Source: Bacteroidota bacterium
GTDB lineage: Bacteria; Bacteroidota; Ignavibacteria; UBA10030; UBA8401
Length of the DNA stretch: 10,463 bases
Reading direction: 5' to 3'
NCBI GenBank assembly: GCA_030824295.1
Contig: JAVBYA010000151.1
Span: forward strand, 1 to 10,463
In this document: positions 1 through 7,681 of the stretch, piece by piece
Layout: each line of letters begins with the position of its first letter
How positions within the stretch are numbered: position 1 is the first letter of the stretch
Notes under the pieces: model-generated
What the model was told of the DNA's origin: nothing
Databases searched by the model: none
Seen by the model: only the letters and a program-made list of their open reading frames with translations
Program-made: the position numbers and the translations under genes

Positions 1-1506
1 GTTCAGAAATTCCCTCAATGGGCCTCCCGCAATGCGGACGGGAGCATCAGCAAGAAGAACGGTTTCGATTGGCTCTCACCGATCAATCCGGAAGTGCAGA
101 CGTTCATCAATGCGTTGGTCTCCGAAGTGATCACCACGTACGACGTGGACGGTGTGGAATTCTCCGACCGGATCCCTGCCATGCCGGTGGAGGGGGGATA
201 CGATTCCGTGACTGTGGCGTTGTATAAACTGGAACACAGCGGGAATACTCCTCCGGTGAATCCCCGCGATGCCGCGTGGATGCGCTGGCGGGCGGACAAG
301 ATGAATCAATGGTACGCCGATGTCCGTTCGATCATCAAAGCGAAGAGTTCCCATCTGTTCGTCTCTTCCAGTCCCAGCATCTTTCCCTGGTCGTATCAGG
401 AATATCTTCAGGATGTGCAAGGGTGGATCGACAGCGGCATTGCTGATCATTTCATTCCGCAATTGTACCGGTACAGTTTTTCGGATTATGCATTCGAACT
501 GCAGAACGCCATCGCACAGGCCGGGACGAAGAAGAAGATCCTCTTTCCCGGGATCCTGATGAACCTTGGAACAGGGGCCAGCGAGTATGTTATTCCAGCC
601 GATTATCTCATGAAGGCGATGGCAGAGAACCGGAAGCAGGGGGTGAACGGCGAAGCATTCTTCTATTATGAGGGCCTACGGAAGAACAACGGAAAGCTGG
701 GCGATACACTCAAAGCGACGTATTATAAAGAGAAAGCACTCGTTCCGGAACGGGGCGAGAGTGAATGGCGATTCCCGGCCTCCGTCGTGAATGAGACCGA
801 CAGTGCAGTGACGAAACAGGGAGTGTGGATCCAGTACCTGATGAAAGGATTCGAAGGTTCCGTGCTCCGCTCCAATGATTCTGTCCCCGGTGCGGTACTC
901 AGCTATACTGTTCACGTCCCTGCCGCCGGTTATTACGATCTCTTCACGTACCGCGTTCCCAACACGCCGTGGAATTCAAAAGCCCGCTACACCGTCCACA
1001 CATCATCCGATTCGATGCTCTTTCTGGTGGACCAGACCGACCTGACGAAGAAAGGGTGGCAGCCGCTCGGGACGTTCCATCTGAATGCCGGAATGCAGAA
1101 CATACTCACGCTGGATAACTCACAGGGAGTGCCGGGCCGGTATACCGTTGCTGATGCAGCGATGATCACCATCAACCGTATGCTCTCGCCTGATGTCGTG
1201 CTCTCGGCGGAAGTGAAGGACGCTCCTCCGATCTCCGTGCCGGAACGGTATTGCATCCTGGAGAACTATCCGAATCCATTCAATCCTTCCACGATGCTGC
1301 GGTACACGGTCCCGCAGGATGGCAATGTGCGGTTGATGGTGTTCGATCTTCTCGGCAGGGAGGTCCGCGTTCTTGCCGATGGCTGGCAGCGGAAAGGGGA
1401 ATATTCTGTGGTGTTCCATGCGGACGGACTTTCGGCCGGTGTCTATTTCGCTCATCTCAGCGCCGGACCGCACCGCACGGCGCGAAAACTCATGCTCAAT
1501 AAATAG
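1..1506 (+). CDS. GHL10 (DUF187) glycoside-hydrolase-like secreted protein with golvesin-like domain and T9SS tail, 5' partial
   Basis: The reading frame is open from base 1 to the TAG at 1504-1506, so the N-terminus (signal peptide and first part of the barrel) lies outside the window; 501 codons are visible. Residues about 20-250 match the GHL10/DUF187 fold: a WLSPINPEV segment, then YDVDGVEFSDRIP, and later WIDSGIADHFIPQLYR, all typical strand ends of this barrel family. Characterised relatives include E. coli DigH (YddW), which cleaves peptidoglycan glycan strands lacking stem peptides. Residues about 255-395 resemble the golvesin/Xly CBD-like beta domain (PAAGYYDLFTYRVP, then GWQPLGTFHLNAG and YTVADAAMI). 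Residues about 419-501 are a T9SS type A sorting domain (ENYPNPFNPST, VFDLLGREVRVL, GLSAGVYFAHL). The product should be secreted across the outer membrane and act on a glycan. The substrate is unknown; a peptidoglycan target is inferred only from the family. Confidence 0.85.
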   Translation, partial: VQKFPQWASRNADGSISKKNGFDWLSPINPEVQTFINALVSEVITTYDVDGVEFSDRIPAMPVEGGYDSVTVALYKLEHSGNTPPVNPRDAAWMRWRADKMNQWYADVRSIIKAKSSHLFVSSSPSIFPWSYQEYLQDVQGWIDSGIADHFIPQLYRYSFSDYAFELQNAIAQAGTKKKILFPGILMNLGTGASEYVIPADYLMKAMAENRKQGVNGEAFFYYEGLRKNNGKLGDTLKATYYKEKALVPERGESEWRFPASVVNETDSAVTKQGVWIQYLMKGFEGSVLRSNDSVPGAVLSYTVHVPAAGYYDLFTYRVPNTPWNSKARYTVHTSSDSMLFLVDQTDLTKKGWQPLGTFHLNAGMQNILTLDNSQGVPGRYTVADAAMITINRMLSPDVVLSAEVKDAPPISVPERYCILENYPNPFNPSTMLRYTVPQDGNVRLMVFDLLGREVRVLADGWQRKGEYSVVFHADGLSAGVYFAHLSAGPHRTARKLMLNK

Positions 1507-1535
1507 AGATCCTGTTCGCGATCACGGAGGAACGT

Positions 1536-2957
1536 ATGTCCATACCGATACGCCGCGCTGATGCTTTGGATGCACTTAGGGGATTGGCGATCCTGTTCAT
1601 GGTCCTCTCCGGAAGCATCCACTTCGCAAATCCTCTGCCGGCATGGATGTATCATGCGCAGGTTCCGCCGCCCGATTTCAAATTCAACCCGGACCTTCCC
1701 GGCATCACGTGGGTCGATCTCGTTTTTCCGTTCTTCCTCTTCGCCATGGGTGCAGCATTCCCGTTCGGTCTGACCAAACGGCTGCAGGCGGGTGCCGCAC
1801 TATGGAAGGTGGCACTCCAATCCCTGCAGCGCGGTCTGATGCTCGTCGCCTTTGCTATCTTCCTGCAGCATACCAAGCCGTTCCTCTTCAGCACTGCTCC
1901 CGGTCCGGCGGACTGGCTCATCGGTCTGGCATCGTTCGGCGTGATGTTCGCGCTGCTCGTCCGCTACCCCGATTCCGTGAAACGCACGTATCGCATCGCA
2001 CTGCGCAGCATCGCGCTGGCGGCAGGTGCAGCGATCCTCGCAACGCGCACCTATGCGGATGGTTCGGGATTCCTGCTCACACGCAGCGACATCATCATCA
2101 TCGTTCTGGCGAATGTGGCGTTCTTCGGTTCCGTTCTCTGGATGCTCACCAGAACGAACATCCTGCTCCGGCTCGGCATCCTCGGTCTTCTGATGGCGCT
2201 CCGTCTGACGCAGGGGATCGACGGCAGCTGGAACCAATGGATCTGGAACGCATCACCGTTCCCGTGGATGTACAAACTCTATTACCTGCAGTACCTCTTC
2301 ATCGTCATTCCCGGCTCTATCGCCGGTGATCTGATCTACGCCTGGCTCAACGCACCGTCCGAACCGCTGAAGGAGGAGAGAGGATGGGGATCGATGCAGT
2401 GGGGTTCCGTTGCGATATTGCTCACGGGTGTCATTGGGATCACTGTTGCAGGACTCTTCTCCCGCGACGTGCTTCTGACAATGGCAGTCAATGCTGTGCT
2501 GCTCGCTGCGGTCTATGCCGTCCTTCGTTCCGCACATTCCTCTGAAGCGCGATTGTTCCGCACACTCTTCTATTGGGGGACCTTTTGGCTGCTGCTCGGG
2601 TTCTTCTTTGAAGCGTACGAAGGAGGGATCAAAAAGGACCGTGCGACGGTCAGTTACTATTTCGTCACATCCGGATTGGCAGGATACACCTATATCGTCT
2701 TCTCCATCATCGCAGAACATCTCCGCCGCCGCTGGCCCTTTGCGCTCATCATTGATAACGGGAAGAATCCGATGATCGCATACGTGGCAGGGAATGTGCT
2801 GATCCTGCCGATCCTTTCTCTCACGGCGCTCATGCCGCTATTGAATGAACTGACCTACACACCGTGGCTGGGATTCGTGAAAGGGGTGATCTTCACGCTT
2901 CTGGTCGCTGTCGCAACGCAGTTTTTCACGAAAAAAGGACTGTTTTGGAGAACATGA
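1536..2957 (+). CDS. DUF5009 / HGSNAT-like polytopic membrane acyltransferase (COG4299, NagX-like)
   Basis: A 473-residue inner-membrane protein. The start is fixed by a GGAGG at 1526-1530, five bases before ATG, and by the N-terminal family motif RADALDALRGLAILFMV. Roughly 10-12 hydrophobic helices follow, the first at residues 15-28 and the second at 59-77 (WVDLVFPFFLFAMG). The family is related to human heparan-alpha-glucosaminide N-acetyltransferase, which carries acetyl groups across a membrane onto terminal glucosamine. By hand alignment, His40 in WMYHAQ matches the position of the HGSNAT active-site histidine ahead of the conserved helix-2 motif. The bacterial DUF5009 insertion (VPPPDFKFNP) lies between them. 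Relatives near N-acetylglucosamine genes have been called NagX, a proposed transporter, so acyltransfer versus transport is unresolved. It follows the GHL10 gene by 29 bases with no terminator between, so the two are probably co-transcribed. No hairpin terminator is evident after it. Confidence 0.85.
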   Translation: MSIPIRRADALDALRGLAILFMVLSGSIHFANPLPAWMYHAQVPPPDFKFNPDLPGITWVDLVFPFFLFAMGAAFPFGLTKRLQAGAALWKVALQSLQRGLMLVAFAIFLQHTKPFLFSTAPGPADWLIGLASFGVMFALLVRYPDSVKRTYRIALRSIALAAGAAILATRTYADGSGFLLTRSDIIIIVLANVAFFGSVLWMLTRTNILLRLGILGLLMALRLTQGIDGSWNQWIWNASPFPWMYKLYYLQYLFIVIPGSIAGDLIYAWLNAPSEPLKEERGWGSMQWGSVAILLTGVIGITVAGLFSRDVLLTMAVNAVLLAAVYAVLRSAHSSEARLFRTLFYWGTFWLLLGFFFEAYEGGIKKDRATVSYYFVTSGLAGYTYIVFSIIAEHLRRRWPFALIIDNGKNPMIAYVAGNVLILPILSLTALMPLLNELTYTPWLGFVKGVIFTLLVAVATQFFTKKGLFWRT

Positions 2958-2986
2958 GATCGATCGCAGACTATCCATGCTATTGC

Positions 2987-3004
2987 ACTACACAATGATG
3001 TAGT
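2987..3004. repeat. Small inverted repeat in the intergenic gap
   Basis: ACTACA at 2987-2992 and TGTAGT at 2999-3004 are perfect inverted copies around a six-base loop. The stem is AT-rich and no T-run follows, so it is a poor intrinsic terminator. Its right arm touches the -35-like TTGAAT of the next candidate promoter, so an operator role is conceivable, but a six-base stem is easily found by chance. Confidence 0.25.
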
Positions 3005-3034
3005 TGAATGTCGGGCGATACAATCGAATATTAG
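3004..3034 (+). promoter_or_regulatory. Weak candidate promoter for the large secreted protein gene
   Basis: The 148-base gap 2958-3105 is AT-richer than the flanking genes and must serve the downstream gene unless that gene is transcribed from further up. TTGAAT at 3004-3009 and TATTAG at 3029-3034 are separated by 19 bases, which is long for a sigma70 promoter but tolerable for Bacteroidota-type promoters. TACAAT at 3019-3024 is an alternative -10 without a good -35 partner. This is a visual match only. Confidence 0.25.
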
Positions 3035-3105
3035 TGCCGAAGAACCCATTCCAATATGACTATCAAGATATCACATCATCAATCATCCATTCAAAAGGAA
3101 CGCGT

Positions 3106-6100
3106 ATGAAAAAAATAGTACAGTTTTCTTTCGTGATGCTGCTTGGGCTTATGGTGACCGCCGGTTCGGTCCTTCAAGCGCAAAGCACATTACCGAAAGT
3201 GTGGCTGGATACAGCTGGAACATATGTCAGTGGGGTGGCCGCGGGACCGCAATGGTTCAAGCGTCCGTTCGGCGGCGGCACCGGTGACCTGGTGCGCGGC
3301 ATGGCATACAACGCGGCAACGGGCCATGTGCTCGTGGCAACACGCGACTCAGCATTCAAAGCGATCATGATCCTGGACGGCGCGAACGGTGATACGCTCG
3401 GCCGGCTGGATATGACCGGCGTTGCGACCGGCGCAGGTACCTTCCCGTTCAACCGCGTCGGCGTGAGCGGCGACGGCCGGATCTATACGATGAACCTTCA
3501 GACCGCAGTGACCAAAGCGGCTCCGGTGAGGATCTACTCTTGGGCGAACGAAGGTGCTGCTCCGATCGTGGCGTTCAGCGACTCCCTGCGCGGACCGCGC
3601 ATCGGTGATGCGCTGACCGTTGTCGGCTCGGGTCAGGAGACCTATGTGTTCGTGGCAGGCAATGCCGCCCCCGGCGTGATCAACGTGCTGAAGCGCTCGG
3701 GCGATACACTGGTGTTCTACAAAGAGATCACCCCGACCGGCTGGGCTTCCGGCGTTCTGGGTATCGGACCGGAAACCAACGGCATGGGCGATTTCTGGAT
3801 CAACACGGCAGGCAAACCGGCCATCAAGTATGACACGACCGGAGCACCGAAGGACACCGTCGGGACAGGTATCGTCTCCAGCGGCGCATCCACTGCCAAG
3901 TATTTTGAGCTGGGCGGACGGAAGTTCCTGGCGATGTTCGCCGGCAACGTGACCCCGTCTGTGGTGCGCGTGGTGGATATCACGAATGGCGGCCTGACCT
4001 CGTATGTGGTCGGTGTGACCGCACCTCTGGGCAGCTACACCAATGCCAACGGCACAGGTGAAGTCTATTATAACGCAGCCGATACGACCCTGATCGCATT
4101 GGGGACGAACAACGGCGTCGGCAAGTTCAGCATTCCGCTCTCCGTACCGGGCGTGACCTACAACGACCGCTTCCCGTATGTGCCGATGGCAGGGGAACCG
4201 GATACGGTGTATTTCAACTTGCTGAGCATGAAAGCATTCGCAACAGCAGAAGTGAAGTATTACGGCTACCGCAGCGCTTCGAGCGACCAGAACGGCATCG
4301 ACTCCGGCGCGGTGACGCTGACGCAGTCAGCAGGCCGCGTGTACAGAGCGATCGTTCCCGGTTCGGTGAACCGCGACGGCCGCCGCGTGAACTTCGTGGC
4401 ATCGGTGAAGGACGTTTCGAACCAGTCCTTTACATCTGCTGTCATTCCGGGTTACTTCGCCGGAACGACGAAGATGGCATACAAAGGCGGACCGCGTGAT
4501 ATCGACACCCTGGGAGCGATCCTGTGGGCGAACTACGGCATCCGCATCGAAGGCGTCTGCATCCAGGAGGACAGCATCACGCAGCGCATCAATCTGGATG
4601 TGAACATCCAGGACGATATGGGCGCGATGACGGTGTTCAATCCGCTGGCGAACGGCGGTATCAAGTTCGATGTTGTGCGCGGCAACCGGTATTCGGTCGT
4701 AGCAAGACTGCAGGCGTTCAACGGCAAGATCCAGATCCGCGAAGAGCGGACCGGACATCCGACGCCGGCGTTCACGGACCTCGGTCCGGGCATGCCGATC
4801 ATCCCGAAAATAGTGACGGTGAAAGAACTGAACGACAACGGCGAGCTGTATGAGAACTCGCTGGTAGCAGTGAAGAACATCAACTTCACGGCGACCTCAC
4901 CGGTGTGGCCGGCCGGCGGTGCAACAGGCACTGCGCTGAACCTGCGTGTGACCGATAACGGCACCGATACGGTGACGATGCGTCCGGCAGAGTTCGGCGG
5001 ACTCTCCGGTAACCCGATCCCCGGCCCTTGGCCGCTGGTGGTCGGTGTGGCTGGTCAGTTCGACGCTTCCTCGCCGCGCGTGTGGGACTATCAGTTCATC
5101 CCGCGCGACTCGAACGACTTCAAATACAAGCCGGAGATGCTCGTCTTGCCGATGAATTTCGAATCCAATGGTCTGGTGTATGATTTCCAGAATTTCAGCG
5201 GTGCAACAACAACGAGGATCGCGAACCCGCACAGCGGCGGCATGAATACCAGTGGATATGTTGGTAAAACGGTGAAAGGTGTCGGCGATCCGTGGGCAGG
5301 TTCGTTCCTGACCATGTCGGCCCCGGTCGATCTGACCAAAGGCAAGGTCTTCAGTGTGAAGGTCTATATGCCGAAGGTCGGCGCGAAGTTGCTGTTCAAG
5401 CTCGAGCATTTGACCGTCGGCAGCATCAACAAAGAGGTCGATGTTGTGGCTACGAAGGCGAACGAATGGGAAGAGCTCACGTTCGACTTCTCGTCGGTGA
5501 ATGACACCACCAAGTTCTCGAAGGTCGTGTTGATCTTCGATCTCGGTACCTCCGGCGACGGCGGTGCGAACTTCACCTACTACTTCGACGATATCCGTCA
5601 AGTGAAGAGTGCTCCAATGCTCCCGCTGACCTTTGAACCCGAAGGTGTTGATTTCTCGTTCACCAACTTCAGCGGTGCGACGACGACCCGGGAGATGAAT
5701 CCGTCCAAGACCGGAATGGATACGAGCAACTTTGTCGGTAAAACAGTGAAAGGTGTCGGCGATCCGTGGGCAGGTTCGTTCCTGACGCTCGCAGCCCCGG
5801 TCGATCTGACCAAGGGCAAGATCTTCAGTGCGAAAGTCTACATGCCGAAGGTCGGCGCGAAGATGCTCTTCAAGCTCGAGCATATGACCGTCGGCAGCAT
5901 CAATAAAGAGGTCGATGTCGTGGCAACGAAAGCGAACGAATGGGAAGAACTCATGTTCGACTTCTCGTCGGTGCATGACACCACCAAGTTCTCCAAGGTC
6001 GTTGTGATCTTCGATCTCGGTACCTCCGGCGACGGCGGTGCGAACTTCACCTACTACTTCGACGATATCCGTCAGACAAAACCGGTCCCGGTCTATCAGG

Positions 6101-7080
6101 ATCCGAAGATGATGCCGGCGTATGCTTCGAAGAACGTTGTGACGGTTGATGGTATCCTGGACGAACCGATCTGGCAGGCACGGTCACCGTACCTGGTGTT
6201 CGGTCCCCCGGAATTCCATAAAGATTCACTGGCACGCACTGTCACTGGCGGCGCCGATGTGAAACCGTCCCCGAACCATGATGTCTCCTACACAGAACTC
6301 AAGTTCGCACGCCGCGGACCGCACATGTTCGTTGGATTCCGTTCCAAGGACAAGTCGGTCAGCCGCTTCGGCGACAGCTGGGAAGGTGATGGTATCTTCA
6401 TGAAGATCAAGAATGCGAAGGGTGTGGATAAGGAGTTCAAACTCTATTATAACCTCCCCGGCAATTCGCAGATGCATTATGAAGCGTCGGACAGCTCACA
6501 CGGCTTCGGCGTGGGTGTGAAACATGCGTCCACCATCGTGAACGACACGACGGCAGCGGACAGCGGTTATACCGCAGAACTCGTCATCAAACTGGATTCA
6601 CTCGGATTCTCGAAGTTCGATTCCGTGATGGTCCTTGTCAACGTATTCGATCCGGATGGATATCCCGGTGCCGGTACGCCGTGGGGCGCATATGGCAGCT
6701 TCCACAAGACCTGGTGGGGTTCTGAATGGGGTCCGGAGATGCGTGTTGTGAAATTCATGCCGGACAGTTCGTTGACCGGTGTTCCGGGTACACTGCTGCC
6801 GGTGGAATTCGCACTGGATCAGAACTTCCCGAATCCGTTCAACCCGACCACGACCATCCAGTTCGCATTGCCGAGCGATGCAAGCGTGAGACTCTCGGTG
6901 TACGATATCCTTGGCCGCGAAGTTCGTTCGCTGGTCAACACGGATATGGCCGCCGGATATCATAACGTAGCATGGGACGGCCGGAACAATAAAGGCACGT
7001 CGGTTGCATCCGGTATCTACATCTACCGTATCGAAGCCGGCCAGTTCGTCTCCACAAAGAAGATGATGCTGCTGAAATAA
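3106..7080 (+). CDS. Large secreted modular carbohydrate-binding protein: DUF4623, OB-like, two tandem galactose-binding-like domains, CBM9-like, T9SS tail
   Basis: The start is placed at ATG 3106 because AAAGGAA (3094-3100) sits just upstream and the protein then begins with a clear signal peptide (MKKIVQFSFVMLLGLM, cleavage likely after VLQAQ). An in-frame ATG at 3004 would add 34 non-signal residues and is rejected. The product is 1324 residues. Residues about 28-345 resemble DUF4623 (PKVWLDTAGTYVSGV, GLAM-like propeller strands). Residues 350-455 look Ig-like. Residues 466-675 resemble an OB-fold region (YGIRIEGVC, LDVNIQDDMGAMTVFNP). Residues 681-838 and 839-992 are two copies of a galactose-binding-like domain. 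Residues about 1002-1216 resemble CBM9 (VDGILDEPIW at 1014-1023). The C-terminus is a T9SS type A sorting domain (NFPNPFNPTT near 1240, DILGREVRSL, SGIYIYRIEAG). No catalytic module is recognisable, so a surface or extracellular glycan-binding or structural role is inferred. It has a single-gene context and ends before a strong terminator. Confidence 0.85.
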   Translation: MKKIVQFSFVMLLGLMVTAGSVLQAQSTLPKVWLDTAGTYVSGVAAGPQWFKRPFGGGTGDLVRGMAYNAATGHVLVATRDSAFKAIMILDGANGDTLGRLDMTGVATGAGTFPFNRVGVSGDGRIYTMNLQTAVTKAAPVRIYSWANEGAAPIVAFSDSLRGPRIGDALTVVGSGQETYVFVAGNAAPGVINVLKRSGDTLVFYKEITPTGWASGVLGIGPETNGMGDFWINTAGKPAIKYDTTGAPKDTVGTGIVSSGASTAKYFELGGRKFLAMFAGNVTPSVVRVVDITNGGLTSYVVGVTAPLGSYTNANGTGEVYYNAADTTLIALGTNNGVGKFSIPLSVPGVTYNDRFPYVPMAGEPDTVYFNLLSMKAFATAEVKYYGYRSASSDQNGIDSGAVTLTQSAGRVYRAIVPGSVNRDGRRVNFVASVKDVSNQSFTSAVIPGYFAGTTKMAYKGGPRDIDTLGAILWANYGIRIEGVCIQEDSITQRINLDVNIQDDMGAMTVFNPLANGGIKFDVVRGNRYSVVARLQAFNGKIQIREERTGHPTPAFTDLGPGMPIIPKIVTVKELNDNGELYENSLVAVKNINFTATSPVWPAGGATGTALNLRVTDNGTDTVTMRPAEFGGLSGNPIPGPWPLVVGVAGQFDASSPRVWDYQFIPRDSNDFKYKPEMLVLPMNFESNGLVYDFQNFSGATTTRIANPHSGGMNTSGYVGKTVKGVGDPWAGSFLTMSAPVDLTKGKVFSVKVYMPKVGAKLLFKLEHLTVGSINKEVDVVATKANEWEELTFDFSSVNDTTKFSKVVLIFDLGTSGDGGANFTYYFDDIRQVKSAPMLPLTFEPEGVDFSFTNFSGATTTREMNPSKTGMDTSNFVGKTVKGVGDPWAGSFLTLAAPVDLTKGKIFSAKVYMPKVGAKMLFKLEHMTVGSINKEVDVVATKANEWEELMFDFSSVHDTTKFSKVVVIFDLGTSGDGGANFTYYFDDIRQTKPVPVYQDPKMMPAYASKNVVTVDGILDEPIWQARSPYLVFGPPEFHKDSLARTVTGGADVKPSPNHDVSYTELKFARRGPHMFVGFRSKDKSVSRFGDSWEGDGIFMKIKNAKGVDKEFKLYYNLPGNSQMHYEASDSSHGFGVGVKHASTIVNDTTAADSGYTAELVIKLDSLGFSKFDSVMVLVNVFDPDGYPGAGTPWGAYGSFHKTWWGSEWGPEMRVVKFMPDSSLTGVPGTLLPVEFALDQNFPNPFNPTTTIQFALPSDASVRLSVYDILGREVRSLVNTDMAAGYHNVAWDGRNNKGTSVASGIYIYRIEAGQFVSTKKMMLLK
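5146..6075 (+). repeat. Tandem intragenic duplication of a ~158-codon galactose-binding-like domain
   Basis: Unit 1 (5146-5619) and unit 2 (from 5620) have a period of exactly 474 bases. By hand alignment about 126 of 152 residues match, with nearly all divergence in the first 40 residues. Both units share NFSGATTTR, VGKTVKGVGDPWAGSFLT, KVYMPKVGAK, NEWEEL and FDLGTSGDGGANFTYYFDDI. At DNA level, 5531-5600 is identical to 6005-6074 (70 bases), and a 41-base identical run occurs earlier around GTCGGCGATCCGTGGGCAGG. Each unit resembles beta-sandwich carbohydrate-binding domains of secreted Bacteroidota proteins. The ligand is unknown. Confidence 0.9.
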
Positions 7081-7103
7081 TTCAAAGCACATCACTGCAC
7101 TCT

Positions 7104-7144
7104 CCAGCGCCGTCCGGTCTTCACCGGTCGGCGCTGGTATTTTA
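7104..7144 (+). terminator. Strong bipartite intrinsic terminator after the large secreted protein gene
   Basis: CCAGCGCCG (7104-7112) pairs perfectly with CGGCGCTGG (7129-7137). Inside it, after a T-T mismatch (7113/7128), CCGGT (7114-7118) pairs with ACCGG (7123-7127), closing a CTTC loop (7119-7122). The short tail TATTTTA follows immediately. The hairpin begins 23 bases after the stop codon at 7080. The T-tract is interrupted by one A, but the stem is long and GC-rich. Confidence 0.85.
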
Positions 7145-7170
7145 AGTGGGTGTGAATGGATCGGTATAAT
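7142..7170 (+). promoter_or_regulatory. Candidate sigma70-type promoter of the oxidoreductase operon
   Basis: A perfect TATAAT lies at 7165-7170, with TTAAGT at 7142-7147 and a 17-base spacer. The -10 is ideal and the -35 is weak. It starts right after the upstream terminator, as a new transcription unit would. Transcription from about 7177 would give a leader of roughly 220 bases before the ferredoxin-subunit start codon. A second weak candidate nearer the gene (TTGTCT 7360-7365, TATAAA 7382-7387) would start transcription at or inside the ribosome site and is less plausible. Confidence 0.4.
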
Positions 7171-7174
7171 CGGA

Positions 7175-7186
7175 CGGATATATCCG
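7175..7186. promoter_or_regulatory. 12-base perfect palindrome at the expected transcription start, possible operator
   Basis: CGGATATATCCG reads the same on both strands. It starts five bases after the TATAAT and would cover the start site of the candidate promoter, a typical repressor position. No known regulator consensus is recognised. A 12-base palindrome is expected about two or three times per 10 kb by chance, so only its position makes it notable. Confidence 0.3.
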
Positions 7187-7208
7187 CAATCGTTCTTTCT
7201 GTGGAATA

Positions 7209-7243
7209 ATTCAACAGAGTCCGTATTCCTTTTCGTGTTGAAT
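7209..7243. repeat. Inverted repeat ATTCAACA / TGTTGAAT in the operon leader
   Basis: ATTCAACA at 7209-7216 and TGTTGAAT at 7236-7243 are perfect inverted copies separated by 19 bases. It could be a two-half-site operator or a weak leader stem-loop. The rest of the leader up to 7400 is AT-rich, and I recognise no riboswitch or RNA gene in it. Confidence 0.3.
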
Positions 7244-7400
7244 CACTTCGTTTTCTCTTTGTAAGAATGAACAATGTTTCCTTTCCTGAATTTGCAAATC
7301 GTCCGGATCCGTCCCCTCTGTTTCCAGTGATATTCCGTGAATTCGCTGTGGCACCATAATTGTCTGTTAGAGTACCATTAATATAAATTATGGAGCGTCT

Positions 7401-7661
7401 ATGATCTCCGGAACGATCGTTGTAGCATCAGAAATCTGCAAAGGGTGTGAGCTCTGCATCGCCTCCTGCCCCCAGCAAAGTCTTGGCCTCTCTTCTTCCA
7501 TCAACCATAAAGGATACCGTTTCGCGCAGCTTGTTCAGGATAATTGCACCGGATGCACGAACTGTGCGCTGGTCTGCCCGGACTCTGCCATCACTGTCTA
7601 CCGCGAAAAGAAGACAGCGAAACGCGCACCTCAAATGGTCATTGCGTCCCATGCCGCATAA
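7401..7661 (+). CDS. korD: 2-oxoacid:ferredoxin oxidoreductase delta subunit, 2x[4Fe-4S] ferredoxin
   Basis: An 86-residue cytoplasmic ferredoxin-like subunit. Two classical [4Fe-4S] motifs are visible: CKGCELCIASCP (Cys13, 16, 19, 23) and CTGCTNCALVCP (Cys49, 52, 55, 59). All eight cluster ligands are present, in the usual pseudo-symmetrical arrangement. The SD-like TGGAG lies at 7391-7395, six bases before ATG. Within the enzyme it relays electrons from the TPP active site to external ferredoxin. It is the first gene of a same-strand operon, followed after 20 bases by the alpha subunit; this delta-alpha-beta-gamma order is common for kor/vor-type enzymes. The kor symbol is used because of operon layout; a vor (branched-chain) assignment is possible. 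Confidence 0.9.
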   Translation: MISGTIVVASEICKGCELCIASCPQQSLGLSSSINHKGYRFAQLVQDNCTGCTNCALVCPDSAITVYREKKTAKRAPQMVIASHAA

Positions 7662-7681
7662 CGAAGGAAAGAGAGTATCAC

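Noticed and set aside
3004..3105. 34-codon N-terminal extension of the large secreted protein
   Set aside because: The extension lacks a signal peptide and would bury the clear one starting at 3106, which has its own AAAGGAA ribosome site.
4897..5976. 359-codon open frame on the minus strand
   Set aside because: It lies opposite the large secreted protein gene and mirrors its biased codon use. The repeated peptides in it mirror the tandem domain, and the His/Arg/Asp-rich composition is typical of an antisense shadow. No ribosome site or family motif.
7267..7359. 30-codon open frame in the operon leader (starts MNNVSFPEFA)
   Set aside because: No convincing ribosome site and no run of regulatory codons of the attenuator type; length is within chance expectation. 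Conservation in relatives would be needed to revive it.
7544..7681. 46-codon N-terminal extension of the alpha subunit
   Set aside because: It overlaps the ferredoxin subunit in another frame and yields unrelated sequence; conserved family sequence begins just after ATG 7682.
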